A DNA stretch of 64,000 bases from Nocardioides oleivorans (GTDB taxonomy: Bacteria > Actinomycetota > Actinomycetes > Propionibacteriales > Nocardioidaceae): NCBI RefSeq assembly GCF_004137255.1, contig NZ_SDWT01000004.1, forward strand, positions 124,001 through 188,000. The letters are read 5' to 3'. The position numbers and the translations under genes were made by a program. Of this stretch, positions 39,388-47,730 are shown piece after piece. The number at the start of each line of letters is the position of its first letter. Within the stretch, counting starts at the first letter, position 1. The notes below the pieces were generated by a model. It saw nothing but the letters and a program-made list of their open reading frames with translations. It ran no database searches and was not told where the DNA came from.

Positions 39388-40707
39388 GTGAGTTTTCTGG
39401 GCCGTCAAGCAATCGTCGCCGCACTGACCGTCAACGCACTGCGTCCGCCGCGCAACCAGAGGGCCGGCGTTCCGTCGTTCGCGGCCGGCTGGCTCTTCGG
39501 GGAGACCGCCCCGCAGATGCTGGCCCTGACCGCGCTCGACGCGGCCGCCCACCTGACGAGGAAGCGGCGCTCGGGCGTGCGCGCCAAGGCCGGACTCGCC
39601 CTCGCCGGCGCCAGCGCCCTCGGCCTGGCGCACATGGTCAGGCAGAGCCGCCAGATGAAGGACGGCTTCGAGGACGCCCTCGTCGAGGGCCTCGGCGTCG
39701 ACTACGTCGAGCAGCTCGACCAGGTCCCGACCCCGGCCGACCTCGCGACCCCGTGGCGCAAGATGGCCCGGCCGTTCAACTTCGCCGACGAGGGCGTGCG
39801 GGTGATCAGCGACCTGCCCTACTCCGAGGCCGGCAAGCGGGGCCACCTCGACATCTACCTCCCGGCGGGCGAGGACACGATCACGGACGCCCCGGTCCTG
39901 CTGCAGGTCCACGGCGGCGCCTGGGTCTACGGCGCCAAGGAGCACCAGGGCCGCCCGCTGATGAACGAGATGGCCGCCAAGGGCTGGGTCTGCGTGGCGA
40001 TCAACTACCGACTCTCCCCGCGCGACCCGTGGCCGGCCCACATCGTCGACGTGAAGCGCGCCATCGCGTGGATCAAGGACAACATCGCCGACTACGGCGG
40101 TGACCCCGACTACCTCGCCATCACCGGCGGGTCGGCCGGCGGCCACCTGACGGCCCTCGCCGCCCTCACGCCCAACGACCCGGCCTACCAGCCCGGCTTC
40201 GAGGACGCCGACACCACCGTCCAAGCCGCGGTGCCGTTCTACGGGATCTACGACTTCGCCGGCTCGACGGGCCTGTCCAACGCGATCGGCATGCGCGACG
40301 GCTTCCTCGGCCCCAAGGTGATGAACACGACGTGGAAGGAGTCGCCCGACGTCTTCGAGTCCGCCTCGCCGATCCTCCGGATCACGCCGGACGCGCCCGA
40401 CTTCTTCGTCATCCACGGCGAGCTGGACACCCTCGTGGCCGTCGACCAGGCACGGATGTTCACCGCCGCGCTGCGGGGCGTGTCGCAGAAGTCGGTGACC
40501 TTTGCCGAGCTGCCCGGGGCCCAGCACGCCTTCGACGTCTTCCACTCCATCCGGAGCGCGTACGCCGTCAAGGCCGTGGACCGCTGGCTCACCTGGCACT
40601 GGAACACCTGGCGCCACGGGCTCGAGGCCGACAGCGGCGTCGAGCCCGAGGCGCTGGACGACGCCCCGGACGACTCGGCGGGTGACGGCTCCAGGAGCTC
40701 CGCCTAG
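39388..40707 (+). CDS. Alpha/beta hydrolase, LipQ/HSL-like carboxylesterase
   Basis: 439-residue esterase. Residues about 1-110 form a hydrophobic, helix-rich N-terminal region without a cleavable signal. The hydrolase domain has LLQVHGGAWVYGAKEHQ (HGG oxyanion hole), ITGGSAGGHLTALAAL (nucleophile Ser in GxSxG), the Asp in VIHGELDTLV and the His in PGAQHAFDVF, giving a complete triad. It resembles mycobacterial Lip-type esterases. An acidic C-terminal tail follows. GTG 39388 is set by the -10 box. Confidence 0.88.
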   Translation: MSFLGRQAIVAALTVNALRPPRNQRAGVPSFAAGWLFGETAPQMLALTALDAAAHLTRKRRSGVRAKAGLALAGASALGLAHMVRQSRQMKDGFEDALVEGLGVDYVEQLDQVPTPADLATPWRKMARPFNFADEGVRVISDLPYSEAGKRGHLDIYLPAGEDTITDAPVLLQVHGGAWVYGAKEHQGRPLMNEMAAKGWVCVAINYRLSPRDPWPAHIVDVKRAIAWIKDNIADYGGDPDYLAITGGSAGGHLTALAALTPNDPAYQPGFEDADTTVQAAVPFYGIYDFAGSTGLSNAIGMRDGFLGPKVMNTTWKESPDVFESASPILRITPDAPDFFVIHGELDTLVAVDQARMFTAALRGVSQKSVTFAELPGAQHAFDVFHSIRSAYAVKAVDRWLTWHWNTWRHGLEADSGVEPEALDDAPDDSAGDGSRSSA

Positions 40708-41042
40708 CCCTGGGTGATGAACCCGACCTGGTTGCCGGCCGGGTCGGTCACGATCGCCAGTGACGTCCCGCCGCCGACCTCGGTGACGGGGAACACGACC
40801 GTCCCGCCGGCGGCCTCGGCCTCGGCCACCTTGCCGGTGAGGTCGTCGGTCATCCAGTAGACGACCGTGCCGGTCATGCCCTGCGCGGCGCCGTGGGGGT
40901 TGAGCCCGATCTCCTGCCCGTCGAGGTTGAAGCCGACGTAGTAGGACGTCACCGTGTGCGGCTCGACGCCCCAGGCGGTGGTGTAGAACGCGGTCGCCGC
41001 GTCCAGGTCGGTGACGGGGACGGCGATGGTGTGGTTGCTCAT
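40704..41042 (-). CDS. VOC/glyoxalase-like domain protein
   Basis: 112-residue single vicinal-oxygen-chelate domain. It opens TIAVPVTDLDAATAFYTTAWG and ends SLAIVTDPAGNQVGFITQ, the usual beta-alpha-beta-beta-beta signature. ATG 41042 has GAGGAG 5 nt upstream. Single-domain members work as dimers. No partner indicates the substrate. It is convergent with, and overlaps by 4 bp, the esterase end. Confidence 0.85.
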   Translation of the reverse strand: MSNHTIAVPVTDLDAATAFYTTAWGVEPHTVTSYYVGFNLDGQEIGLNPHGAAQGMTGTVVYWMTDDLTGKVAEAEAAGGTVVFPVTEVGGGTSLAIVTDPAGNQVGFITQG

Positions 41043-41166
41043 GTCTGCTCCTCGGGTCGATGGGTGGATGCCTTCACCGGTACGACGACGGGGCGGGCCG
41101 CGGTGTGACAGCCGCCTGCCCACCGACGCGACGCCCGCGGAACTGACGTCCACCGGGCCGCGCAAC

Positions 41167-41172
41167 TAGGGT
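41167..41172 (+). promoter_or_regulatory. -10 box (TAGGGT), leaderless start of methyltransferase
   Basis: TAGGGT, 6-nt spacer, GTG 41179. Confidence 0.6.
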
Positions 41173-41178
41173 CGCTGC

Positions 41179-41829
41179 GTGATGCCAGCCGACCTGCTCG
41201 CCCACGCCCGTGCCGCGAAGGGCTTCATGCCCGAGGACGAGGGCGAGCTGCTGCACCGGTGGGCGCTCGACCGGCTCCCCGCCGGTCCCGCGCTCGAGGT
41301 CGGCACCTACTGCGGCAAGTCCGCGATCTGGCTCGGCGCGGCCGCCCACGAGGTCGGCGGCACCGTCTTCACGGTCGACCACCACCGGGGGTCGGAGGAG
41401 AACCAGGCCGGCTGGGAGCACCACGACACCAGCCTCGTCGACGCCGAGCTCGGCGTGATGGACACGCTCCCGACCTTCCGGCGGACGGTGCGGTCAGCGG
41501 GGCTGGAGGACGACGTCGTCGCGGTCGTGGGACGTTCGGAGACGGTCAGCCGTTGGTGGCGCACGCCGTTGTCGTTGATGTTCATCGACGGCGGCCACGG
41601 CGTCGAGCCGGCCCGCGCCGACTTCCGCGGCTGGCCGCACCACGTGATGGCCGGCGGCGTGCTGCTGGTCCACGACGTGTTCCCCGACCCCGCCGACGGC
41701 GGCAGGCCGCCGTACGAGGACATCTACCTCCCCGCGCTGGCGAGCGGCGCCTTCACCGAGGTCGAGGCGGTCGGGTCGATGCGGGTGCTACGCCGTACGT
41801 CCGGAGACGCCGGCGACCCGCTCCGCTGA
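41179..41829 (+). CDS. Class I SAM methyltransferase (Methyltransf_24-like)
   Basis: 216-residue Rossmann-fold methyltransferase. ALEVGTYCGKSAIWLGAAA is the SAM-binding glycine motif, VFTVDHHRG follows strand 2, and LMFIDGGHGVEPARADFRGW is the acceptor/post-IV motif typical of the cephalosporin hydroxylase/macrocin-O-methyltransferase-like group. The 3' end overlaps the convergent alpha/alpha-barrel gene by 42 bp in a different frame, a long overlap that argues for a functional link or tight packing. Acceptor unknown. Confidence 0.85.
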   Translation: MMPADLLAHARAAKGFMPEDEGELLHRWALDRLPAGPALEVGTYCGKSAIWLGAAAHEVGGTVFTVDHHRGSEENQAGWEHHDTSLVDAELGVMDTLPTFRRTVRSAGLEDDVVAVVGRSETVSRWWRTPLSLMFIDGGHGVEPARADFRGWPHHVMAGGVLLVHDVFPDPADGGRPPYEDIYLPALASGAFTEVEAVGSMRVLRRTSGDAGDPLR

Positions 41830-42891
41830 GGGCGAGTCGCACCCGCACTCGAGGGCGATCTCGGCGAAGTCGGGCACGAGCGTGGTGCCGCGCATGATGT
41901 CGGAGCCGGGCGTGCCGTCGGTGAGCGCGTCGACGGCGAGGACGACCGCTGCGGCGGTGTAGGTGGTCTGCTCCCCCGGCCAGTTCGCGCCGACCTCGTC
42001 CGGCGAGGTGGGGAAGACGAAGCCGGTCCAGTAGGACCCCTCGGCCGTGCGGAGGTGCTGCATGTAGTCGAGCAGCTGCACGGCGCGACCGCGGTCGCCG
42101 ATCGCGTCGAGGGCGAGCACGAGCTCGGCGGTCTCGGCGCCGGTGACCCACGGATTCGTGGACACGCAGCGGATCCCGAGGCCGGGCTCGACGAAGGTGT
42201 CCCACCTCTCGGCGAGGAGCTCGTGGGCCGCGCGCCCACGGACGGCTCCGCCCAGCACCGGGTAGTACCAGTCCATCGAGAAGGTCGACTTGTCCAGGAA
42301 CAGGTCGCGGTGCTCGCGCAGGGCGTGGCCCAGGCGACCGCCGGCGAGCTCCCACTCGACCTGCGACTCCCCCATCAGCTCCGCGATCGCGGCCCCCGCG
42401 CGGAGCGAGTGGTGGATGCTCGACGACCCGGCGAGCAGCGCCTCCTCGTTGACCGCTGCCGGCTCGCCGTCGTGCCACTCCTGCGACCACGCGACACCAC
42501 CGAACGGCAGCTGCAGCGACACCACGAAGTCGAGCGCGCGCCGGACCGTCGGCCACATGCGGCGGACGAAGCCCTCGTCGCGCCGGACCAGCCAGTGGTG
42601 CCACACCGCCACGGCGACGTACGCCGACATGTTGCTCTCGCCGGAGTGGTCCTCGACCTCGCCGACGACGATCTTCATCGGCCAGGAGCCGTCCTGGCGC
42701 TGCGTGTCGCGCGCCCACGCGAAGGCGCGGTCGGCGGCGTCGTGCTCACCGGCGACCGTCAGCGCCATCGCCGACTCGAGGTGGTTCCACACGTCGGTGT
42801 GCTCCCCGGGGGTCCACGGGATCGCACCCGTCGGCTCCTGCATGGAGACGATGGTCGCGGCGGTCTGCTCGACCTCGGCGCGGCTGAGCAT
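41788..42891 (-). CDS. Alpha/alpha-barrel protein, prenyltransferase/squalene-oxidase-repeat-like
   Basis: 367-residue protein of the (alpha/alpha)6-barrel class used by terpene cyclases, prenyltransferases and some glycosidases. Repeated motifs include ETGAIPW-like openings (EPTGAIPWTPGEHTDVWNHLES, quoted part EPTGAIPW), RDTQRQDGSWPMKI, LQLPFGGVAWSQEW and AEGSYWTGFVFP. It has no signal peptide. ATG 42891 shares a base with the methyltransferase stop (TGATG). Third gene of the GT4-methyltransferase-barrel operon. Catalytic residues cannot be assigned. Confidence 0.7.
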   Translation of the reverse strand: MLSRAEVEQTAATIVSMQEPTGAIPWTPGEHTDVWNHLESAMALTVAGEHDAADRAFAWARDTQRQDGSWPMKIVVGEVEDHSGESNMSAYVAVAVWHHWLVRRDEGFVRRMWPTVRRALDFVVSLQLPFGGVAWSQEWHDGEPAAVNEEALLAGSSSIHHSLRAGAAIAELMGESQVEWELAGGRLGHALREHRDLFLDKSTFSMDWYYPVLGGAVRGRAAHELLAERWDTFVEPGLGIRCVSTNPWVTGAETAELVLALDAIGDRGRAVQLLDYMQHLRTAEGSYWTGFVFPTSPDEVGANWPGEQTTYTAAAVVLAVDALTDGTPGSDIMRGTTLVPDFAEIALECGCDSPSAERVAGVSGRTA

Positions 42892-43634
42892 CAGGACGGC
42901 TTGCGGAAGTAGAGCACCATGCTCTTGCCGATGAGCGGGTCGAGGACCTTGCCGGCGTACTGCAGCGCCTTGGGGTTCTTCATGATCTCCCACACCAGCA
43001 GCCGGTGGTAGCCCTTCGCGAGCGGGTGCTCGTCGTTGGTCACGCCGACGGCGCACTTGATCCACCAGTAGGGCGTGTGGAGGCCGTGGGCGTGGTCCTT
43101 CCCGGTGAAGACCATCGCGTCGCCCGGCGTGCCGTCGTTGGACCGCCCGGCCTTGGTGACCTTGTCGACGAGCTCCTCGGACGTGTAGATCCGGATGTGG
43201 CCACCCTCGGCGTGGTGGTAGTCGTCGGACAGCTTCCAGTTGATGACCTCGGGCAGCCAGCGCGGGACCGAGATGGCGAGCGTGCCGCCCGGGCGCAGCA
43301 CCCGGACGAGCTCCTTGATCGCATCGACGTCCGCGTGGATGTGCTCCAGCACCTCGGCGGCCACCACGCGGTCGAACTCGCCGTCGGCGAAGGGCAGCGC
43401 GAGCGCGTCGCCCTCCTTCACGTCGGCCTCGGCGCCGGCGGGCACCTCGCCGGCCTCGCGCATCGCGGCGAACCACTCGCGCACGGTGGCGAGCTCGTCG
43501 GCGTCCTGGTCGAACGCGATGACGTCGGCTCCGCGCTTGTACATCTCGAACGCGTGCCGGCCCGCGCCGCAGCCCATGTCGAGCACGCGGTCACCCGGGC
43601 GCAGCCCGAGCCGGTCGAAGTCAACGGTCAGCAC
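42891..43634 (-). CDS. Class I SAM methyltransferase (Methyltransf_11-like)
   Basis: 247-residue methyltransferase. RVLDMGCGAGRHAFEM is motif I, IAFDQDADEL motif II, FDRVVAAEVLEHIHAD motif IV and RVLRPGGTLAISVPRW motif V; C-terminal aromatic stretches (HTPYWWIKCAVG) suggest a hydrophobic acceptor. GTG 43634 has AGGAG 7 nt upstream and lies inside the GT4 gene end (14-bp overlap). It is the middle gene of a tight three-gene operon. The acceptor is likely the product of the neighbouring glycosyltransferase (inference). Confidence 0.88.
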   Translation of the reverse strand: MLTVDFDRLGLRPGDRVLDMGCGAGRHAFEMYKRGADVIAFDQDADELATVREWFAAMREAGEVPAGAEADVKEGDALALPFADGEFDRVVAAEVLEHIHADVDAIKELVRVLRPGGTLAISVPRWLPEVINWKLSDDYHHAEGGHIRIYTSEELVDKVTKAGRSNDGTPGDAMVFTGKDHAHGLHTPYWWIKCAVGVTNDEHPLAKGYHRLLVWEIMKNPKALQYAGKVLDPLIGKSMVLYFRKPS

Positions 43635-44913
43635 GGTGGGTCTCCTGGTCACGCTCGACGGGGCTCTGCTCGGGGCTCTGCTCGCTCGTGAAGGAGGCGA
43701 TGGTCTCCTCGTAGGCGGCGGCGGTGGCCTCGGCCACGGCCCGCCAGCTGAAGAGCTCGTCGACGCGGGCGCGGCCGGCCGCACCCATCGTCGTACGGCG
43801 CTCGGGGTCGTCGAGCAGCGCGGCGAGCGCCTGCTCGAGCTCGCCGACGTCGCCGGGCGTCACCAGGTCGGCGCACACGCCGTCGTCGCCGACGACCTCC
43901 GGGATCGCGCCGGCGCGGGAGACGACCAGCGGGGTGGCGCAGGCCATCAGCTCGGCGGTCGGGAGCGAGAAGCCCTCGTAGAGCGAGGGCACGCAGGCGA
44001 CCTCGGCCGAGCCCATCACGCGCACGAGCTCCTCGTCGCTGACGCCGCTGACGAACTCGACGCTGTCGGCGATGCCGAGCTGGTCGATGAGCCGCTCCGT
44101 GCGCCCACCCGGCTCGGGGCGGGTGACGAGCACCAGGGAGACGTCGCGCTCGACGCGGAGCTTGGCGAAGGCCTCGAGGAGGGTCGCGATGCCCTTCATC
44201 GGGGCGTCGGCGCTGGCCATGGCGAGGATCCGGCCGGGCACGCGCGGCGCGGTGGGCGGGGCGAAGACCTCGTCGACGCCGAGCAGGATCGTCTGCATCC
44301 GGGCCGGGTCGACGCCGAAGTCCCGCGCGATGTCGCGGGTCGAGGACTCCGACGGGGTGAGCACCTTGCGGTAGCGCCGGGCGACCTTCGTCTGCATCCG
44401 CAGGAAGCCGTACCACCGGCGCAGCGTGAGCCGCTTGCGCCACGTCGGGGCGGTCTCGAGGTCGATCTTCCGATCCATCGTGATCGGGTGGTGGATCGTG
44501 GCGACGACCGGCAGGCCGTAGGCCTCCAGGTCGAGGATCCCGGTGCCGAGCACCTGGTTGTCGTGCGCGACGTCGAAGTCGCCGGCGCGTTCCTTCATCA
44601 GCCGCGAGATGCGCGAGCTGAAGGTCTTCGGCTCGGGGAACCCGGCCGTGCACATCGTCAGGAACTCCTCGACGTCGATCCGGTCGCGGAACTCGCGCAG
44701 CCGCGGCACCCGGAACGGGTCGGGCTCGCGGTAGAGGTCGAGGCTGGGGACCTTGGTGAGCGTGACGCCCTCGTCCAGGTCGGGGTAGGGCTGGCCGGAG
44801 AAGACCTCGACCTCGTGCCCCAGCCTCACCAGCTCCCGGCTCAGGTGGCGGATGTAGACGCCCTGGCCGCCGCAGTGGGGCTTGCTCCGGTAGGACAGCA
44901 TGGCGATGCGCAC
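43621..44913 (-). CDS. Glycosyltransferase family 4 (GT-B)
   Basis: 430-residue cytoplasmic retaining GT-B glycosyltransferase. The N-terminal domain opens RIAMLSYRSKPHCGGQGVYI with the glycine-rich loop GGQGVYIRHLSREL. The C-terminal donor domain has ASADAPMKGIATLLEAF, the E-x7-E motif EGFSLPTAE with SLYEGFS, and a VGDDGVCADLVTPGDV finish. GTG 44913 follows CATAAT by 6 nt. First gene of GT4-methyltransferase-alpha/alpha barrel. Donor and acceptor unknown. Confidence 0.9.
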   Translation of the reverse strand: MRIAMLSYRSKPHCGGQGVYIRHLSRELVRLGHEVEVFSGQPYPDLDEGVTLTKVPSLDLYREPDPFRVPRLREFRDRIDVEEFLTMCTAGFPEPKTFSSRISRLMKERAGDFDVAHDNQVLGTGILDLEAYGLPVVATIHHPITMDRKIDLETAPTWRKRLTLRRWYGFLRMQTKVARRYRKVLTPSESSTRDIARDFGVDPARMQTILLGVDEVFAPPTAPRVPGRILAMASADAPMKGIATLLEAFAKLRVERDVSLVLVTRPEPGGRTERLIDQLGIADSVEFVSGVSDEELVRVMGSAEVACVPSLYEGFSLPTAELMACATPLVVSRAGAIPEVVGDDGVCADLVTPGDVGELEQALAALLDDPERRTTMGAAGRARVDELFSWRAVAEATAAAYEETIASFTSEQSPEQSPVERDQETHRADR

Positions 44914-44919
44914 CCGGCC

Positions 44920-44925
44920 ATTATG
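44920..44925 (-). promoter_or_regulatory. -10 box (CATAAT), leaderless start of the GT4 operon
   Basis: CATAAT on the minus strand, 6-nt spacer, GTG 44913; one of the few AT-rich -10 boxes in the window. Confidence 0.55.
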
Positions 44926-44958
44926 CCTACTGGCAAGTAGGGCCGGTCCGGAGCGGGG

Positions 44959-45930
44959 TCAGCCCTCGCTCGAGTGGCCCGGGAAGACGTGGGCGGTCGG
45001 GTCGAGCGCGACGGCGGCGTTGTTGACGGCGGTGGCGGCCTCGCCGAAGCCGACCGCGATCAGCCGGACCTTGCCGGGGTAGTCGGTGATGTCGCCGGCG
45101 GCGAAGACGCGCGGGAGGTTGGTCCGCATCGAGGAGTCCACGACCACGTGCCGCTTGGACGTCTCGAGTCCCCACTGCTGGATGGCCCCGAGGTCGGCGA
45201 TGAAGCCGAGCGCGGCCACGAGCGCCTGCGCCGGCAGGGTGCGGGGCTCCTCGCCGTCGACGGCGACCACCACCTCCTCGAGGGGTCCGTCGCCACGCAG
45301 CTCGGTCACCTGCGCGTTGGTGATGATCTCGACGCTGGAGGCCTGCACCTTGGCCACCGTGCGCTCGTGCGCGCGGAAGGCGTCGCGCCGGTGCACCAGC
45401 GTCACCGACGCGGCGACGGGCTCGAGGTGCTCGGCCCAGTCGAAGGCGCTGTCGCCTCCTCCGACGATGACGACGTCCTTGCCGGCGTAGGGCGCGAAGC
45501 TGGGGACGAAGAACTCCATGCCCCGACCCACCCAGCCGTCCCCGGCCGGGAGCGGACGCGGGCTGAACTTGCCGATGCCGGACGTGATCAGCACCGCACC
45601 AGCCGTGACGCGCGTGCCGTCGTCGAGCGTGACGACGACCTGGTCGTCACCGTGCTCGAGGGTGGTGGCGGTGCGGTCGAGGAGATACGTCGGCGCGGCG
45701 GTGGCCGCCTGCTCGACGAGCCCCTCGACGAGGTCACGGCCCTTGATGCTGGGGAACCCGGCGACGTCGAGGATCGCCTTCTCGGGGTACATCGCGGTGA
45801 TCTGGCCGCCGAGCTCGGGCAGCGAGTCGACCACCGCGACGCTCATCCCCCGGAAGCCCGCGTAGTAGGCGGAGTACAGCCCCGTCGGGCCCGCGCCGAT
45901 GATGAGCAGGTCGGTCGTCACGTCGTCCAC
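44959..45930 (-). CDS. Ferredoxin--NADP+ reductase, type 2 (thioredoxin-reductase-like)
   Basis: 323-residue FAD enzyme of the YumC-type ferredoxin-NADP reductase family. FAD motif IIGAGPTGLYSAYYAGFRG; NADPH motif VIVGGGDSAFDWAEHL; C-terminal FAD motif FAAGDITDYPGKVRLIAVGFGEA (quoted part AAGDITDYPGK). It lacks the CxxC dithiol of thioredoxin reductases, which supports FNR function. GTG 45930 has AAGGA upstream. It moves electrons between NADPH and ferredoxin for reductive biosynthesis or P450s; no ferredoxin gene is adjacent. Confidence 0.88.
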   Translation of the reverse strand: MDDVTTDLLIIGAGPTGLYSAYYAGFRGMSVAVVDSLPELGGQITAMYPEKAILDVAGFPSIKGRDLVEGLVEQAATAAPTYLLDRTATTLEHGDDQVVVTLDDGTRVTAGAVLITSGIGKFSPRPLPAGDGWVGRGMEFFVPSFAPYAGKDVVIVGGGDSAFDWAEHLEPVAASVTLVHRRDAFRAHERTVAKVQASSVEIITNAQVTELRGDGPLEEVVVAVDGEEPRTLPAQALVAALGFIADLGAIQQWGLETSKRHVVVDSSMRTNLPRVFAAGDITDYPGKVRLIAVGFGEAATAVNNAAVALDPTAHVFPGHSSEG

Positions 45931-45984
45931 GGCGTGGTCCTTCCGGTTGTCGGTGTCGGTCCTGGGCTGGTGTCCGGGTCGGTC

Positions 45985-46509
45985 TCAGAGGGCGTCGAGC
46001 TCGCTGACCTTCCACGCGTCTCCGTCGTGCTGGAGCGTCACCAGCACGCGGTCGAGGTCGAGCAGCGGCTCGTCCAGGGTGTCGTCGGTCGTCGTCTGGT
46101 TCACGAACACGAGCACCCGGGCGTACGACGTCGAGGCCGTGACCAGCGCCGTGCCGGCGACCCGGGCGGTGACCACGGTGTGGTCGCGCTGGCTCTCGGC
46201 GACGACACCGGCGGTCGTGCGGTCGTACTGGCGCTGCATCGTCGGCGTCATCATCGCGCGGGCCGCGGCCTTGTCGTCGGCGACGGTCTTCCAGGAGTAG
46301 CCGTAGGCGGCCGAGGCAGCGTCGGACGCGGCTGCGCGGACCGCCTCCTTCACCGCGGTGGAGGCCACCTCGGCGTCCACCGAGGCCGCGCTCGCGGTCG
46401 TCGGCGGGTCTCCTCCGGCGCTGCGCACCAGCCATCCGAGGGCGACGGCGGCGACCACGACCAGCAGCACCAGCCCCCACACCACGCGGGTCCGCGTCCG
46501 GTCGTTCAT
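45985..46509 (-). CDS. Mce-associated-like membrane protein (second of pair)
   Basis: 174-residue protein with one N-terminal helix (VVWGLVLLVVVAAVALGWLV) and an extracellular NTF2-like domain typical of Mce-associated proteins: AAYGYSWKTVADDKAAARAMM, QYDRTTAGVVAESQRDHT, LVFVNQTTTDD and a final GDAWKVSELDAL. Its ATG overlaps the previous gene's stop (ATGA). Mce-associated proteins normally accompany mce lipid-import operons, but no mce or yrbE gene is in the window. Confidence 0.8.
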   Translation of the reverse strand: MNDRTRTRVVWGLVLLVVVAAVALGWLVRSAGGDPPTTASAASVDAEVASTAVKEAVRAAASDAASAAYGYSWKTVADDKAAARAMMTPTMQRQYDRTTAGVVAESQRDHTVVTARVAGTALVTASTSYARVLVFVNQTTTDDTLDEPLLDLDRVLVTLQHDGDAWKVSELDAL

Positions 46510-47009
46510 CGCGGGTCCCGGACGAACTCGAGGTTGCTGGTGAGCCACCGGCCGTCCTCGAGGACGAGGTCGAGCTGCATCCGGTAGTAGCGCGTCTGCG
46601 CCTCGCCGTCGGTGAGCCTGTTGGTCACCGACGTGTTCGCAGCGACGAGCACGGTGGCCGTGGTCTCGTCGAGGTCGCCGACGCCGAGGGAGACGACCTC
46701 GCCCACCGACGTGGCCTCGCTGCGGCGGGCCTGCCTCTCCAGCGTCGCGCGCTGGTCGGCGTACTGCTGCGCGAAGTCGCCGGTCGCGCCGTCGAGCACG
46801 GCGTCGATGAGGGGATCCATGTCCGTGTGGTCGACCGTCAGGAACGCGACCGCCTCGGCCCGGGCCGCCTCGGCGACCTCGCGCTGCCGTGCGGTCAGGC
46901 CCTCGTCGACGGTGTCGCGGGAGGTGACGGTGAGGCCGATGGCCACGAGCAGGCCGGCCAGCACGACGACGAGGCCGCCGATCACCCATGTGCCACTGCG
47001 CGCTCCCAC
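46506..47009 (-). CDS. Mce-associated-like membrane protein (first of pair)
   Basis: 167 residues from GTG 47009, chosen because TAGGTT lies 7 nt upstream (ATG 47051 would add 14 residues across that box). One N-terminal helix (WVIGGLVVVLAGLLVAIGLTV) is followed by an NTF2-like domain: AAVFLTVD-type opening AEAVAFLTVDHTDMDPL, QYADQRATLERQA and the closing DGRWLTSNLEFVRD. Overlaps and is coupled with the second protein, so the two may form a heteromer outside the membrane. Divergent from the ion channel. Confidence 0.75.
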   Translation of the reverse strand: MGARSGTWVIGGLVVVLAGLLVAIGLTVTSRDTVDEGLTARQREVAEAARAEAVAFLTVDHTDMDPLIDAVLDGATGDFAQQYADQRATLERQARRSEATSVGEVVSLGVGDLDETTATVLVAANTSVTNRLTDGEAQTRYYRMQLDLVLEDGRWLTSNLEFVRDPR

Positions 47010-47016
47010 GATCGCG

Positions 47017-47022
47017 AACCTA
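47017..47022 (-). promoter_or_regulatory. -10 box (TAGGTT), leaderless start of Mce-associated pair
   Basis: TAGGTT on the minus strand, 7-nt spacer, GTG 47009. Confidence 0.55.
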
Positions 47023-47060
47023 GCCCAGCGAGGCCTCCGAGTGCTGCTCATCGGCCTGCC

Positions 47061-47066
47061 TAGACT
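47061..47066 (+). promoter_or_regulatory. -10 box (TAGACT), leaderless start of ion channel gene
   Basis: TAGACT, 7-nt spacer, GTG 47074. Confidence 0.6.
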
Positions 47067-47073
47067 CGCGTGC

Positions 47074-47730
47074 GTGAAGCGACGTCTGGACCAGCTGCTG
47101 GCGCACCCGTCGGCGATCCTGCTCGCCGCCCAGCTGCTCCAGGTCCTGGCGTGGCCGTTCCTCGGGGGCTCGCGGATCGGTGGCGCGTTCCTCGGCGTGA
47201 TCGGCATGCTCGCGGTCGGGTCGGCCGTGCTCGCCGTGCGACGGACCCCGGTCGTGAGCCGCGTCGTGTTCTTCCTCGGCGGCCCGGCGATGCTGCTGAC
47301 CCTGCTCGAGCCGATCTTCCCGACCAGCGACCCGGTCGTCCTGGTGTCCGGCGTGCTCCACGCGCCGTTCTACTTCTACGTCTCCTACGCGCAGCTGCGC
47401 TACCTCTTCCACGACGACGAGGTCACCACCGACGAGTACTTCGCGACGGGCGCGGCCTTCACCGTCGTCGCCTGGGGCTTCGCCTACGTCTTCGCGGCCG
47501 TGCAGGTGGTGTGGCCGAGCTCGTTCTCCAACGCCGGGGGGTTCGAGCACACCTTCTTCGAGCTGCTCTACCTGTCGTTCTCGACGCTCACGAGCGTCGG
47601 GCTCTCCGACATCGTCGCCGTCGGCGCGCAGGCCCGCTCGGTGCTGATGGTCGAGATGATGGTCGGCGTCTTCTACGTCGCGATGGTCGTGGCCCGGATG
47701 GTCGGCCTCACGATGATGCGGCGTCGCTGA
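47074..47730 (+). CDS. Two-pore-helix ion channel family protein with atypical filter
   Basis: 218-residue membrane protein with about six hydrophobic segments; the last two flank a pore-loop sequence LLYLSFSTLTSVGLSDIVAVG (quoted part FSTLTSVGLSDIV) followed by the long helix SVLMVEMMVGVFYVAMVVARMVG. The layout is that of small K+ channels, but the selectivity filter TVGYGD reads SVGLSD, so potassium selectivity is doubtful. GTG 47074 is set by the -10 box. The 3' end overlaps the convergent MmcQ gene by 23 bp. Confidence 0.75.
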   Translation: MKRRLDQLLAHPSAILLAAQLLQVLAWPFLGGSRIGGAFLGVIGMLAVGSAVLAVRRTPVVSRVVFFLGGPAMLLTLLEPIFPTSDPVVLVSGVLHAPFYFYVSYAQLRYLFHDDEVTTDEYFATGAAFTVVAWGFAYVFAAVQVVWPSSFSNAGGFEHTFFELLYLSFSTLTSVGLSDIVAVGAQARSVLMVEMMVGVFYVAMVVARMVGLTMMRRR

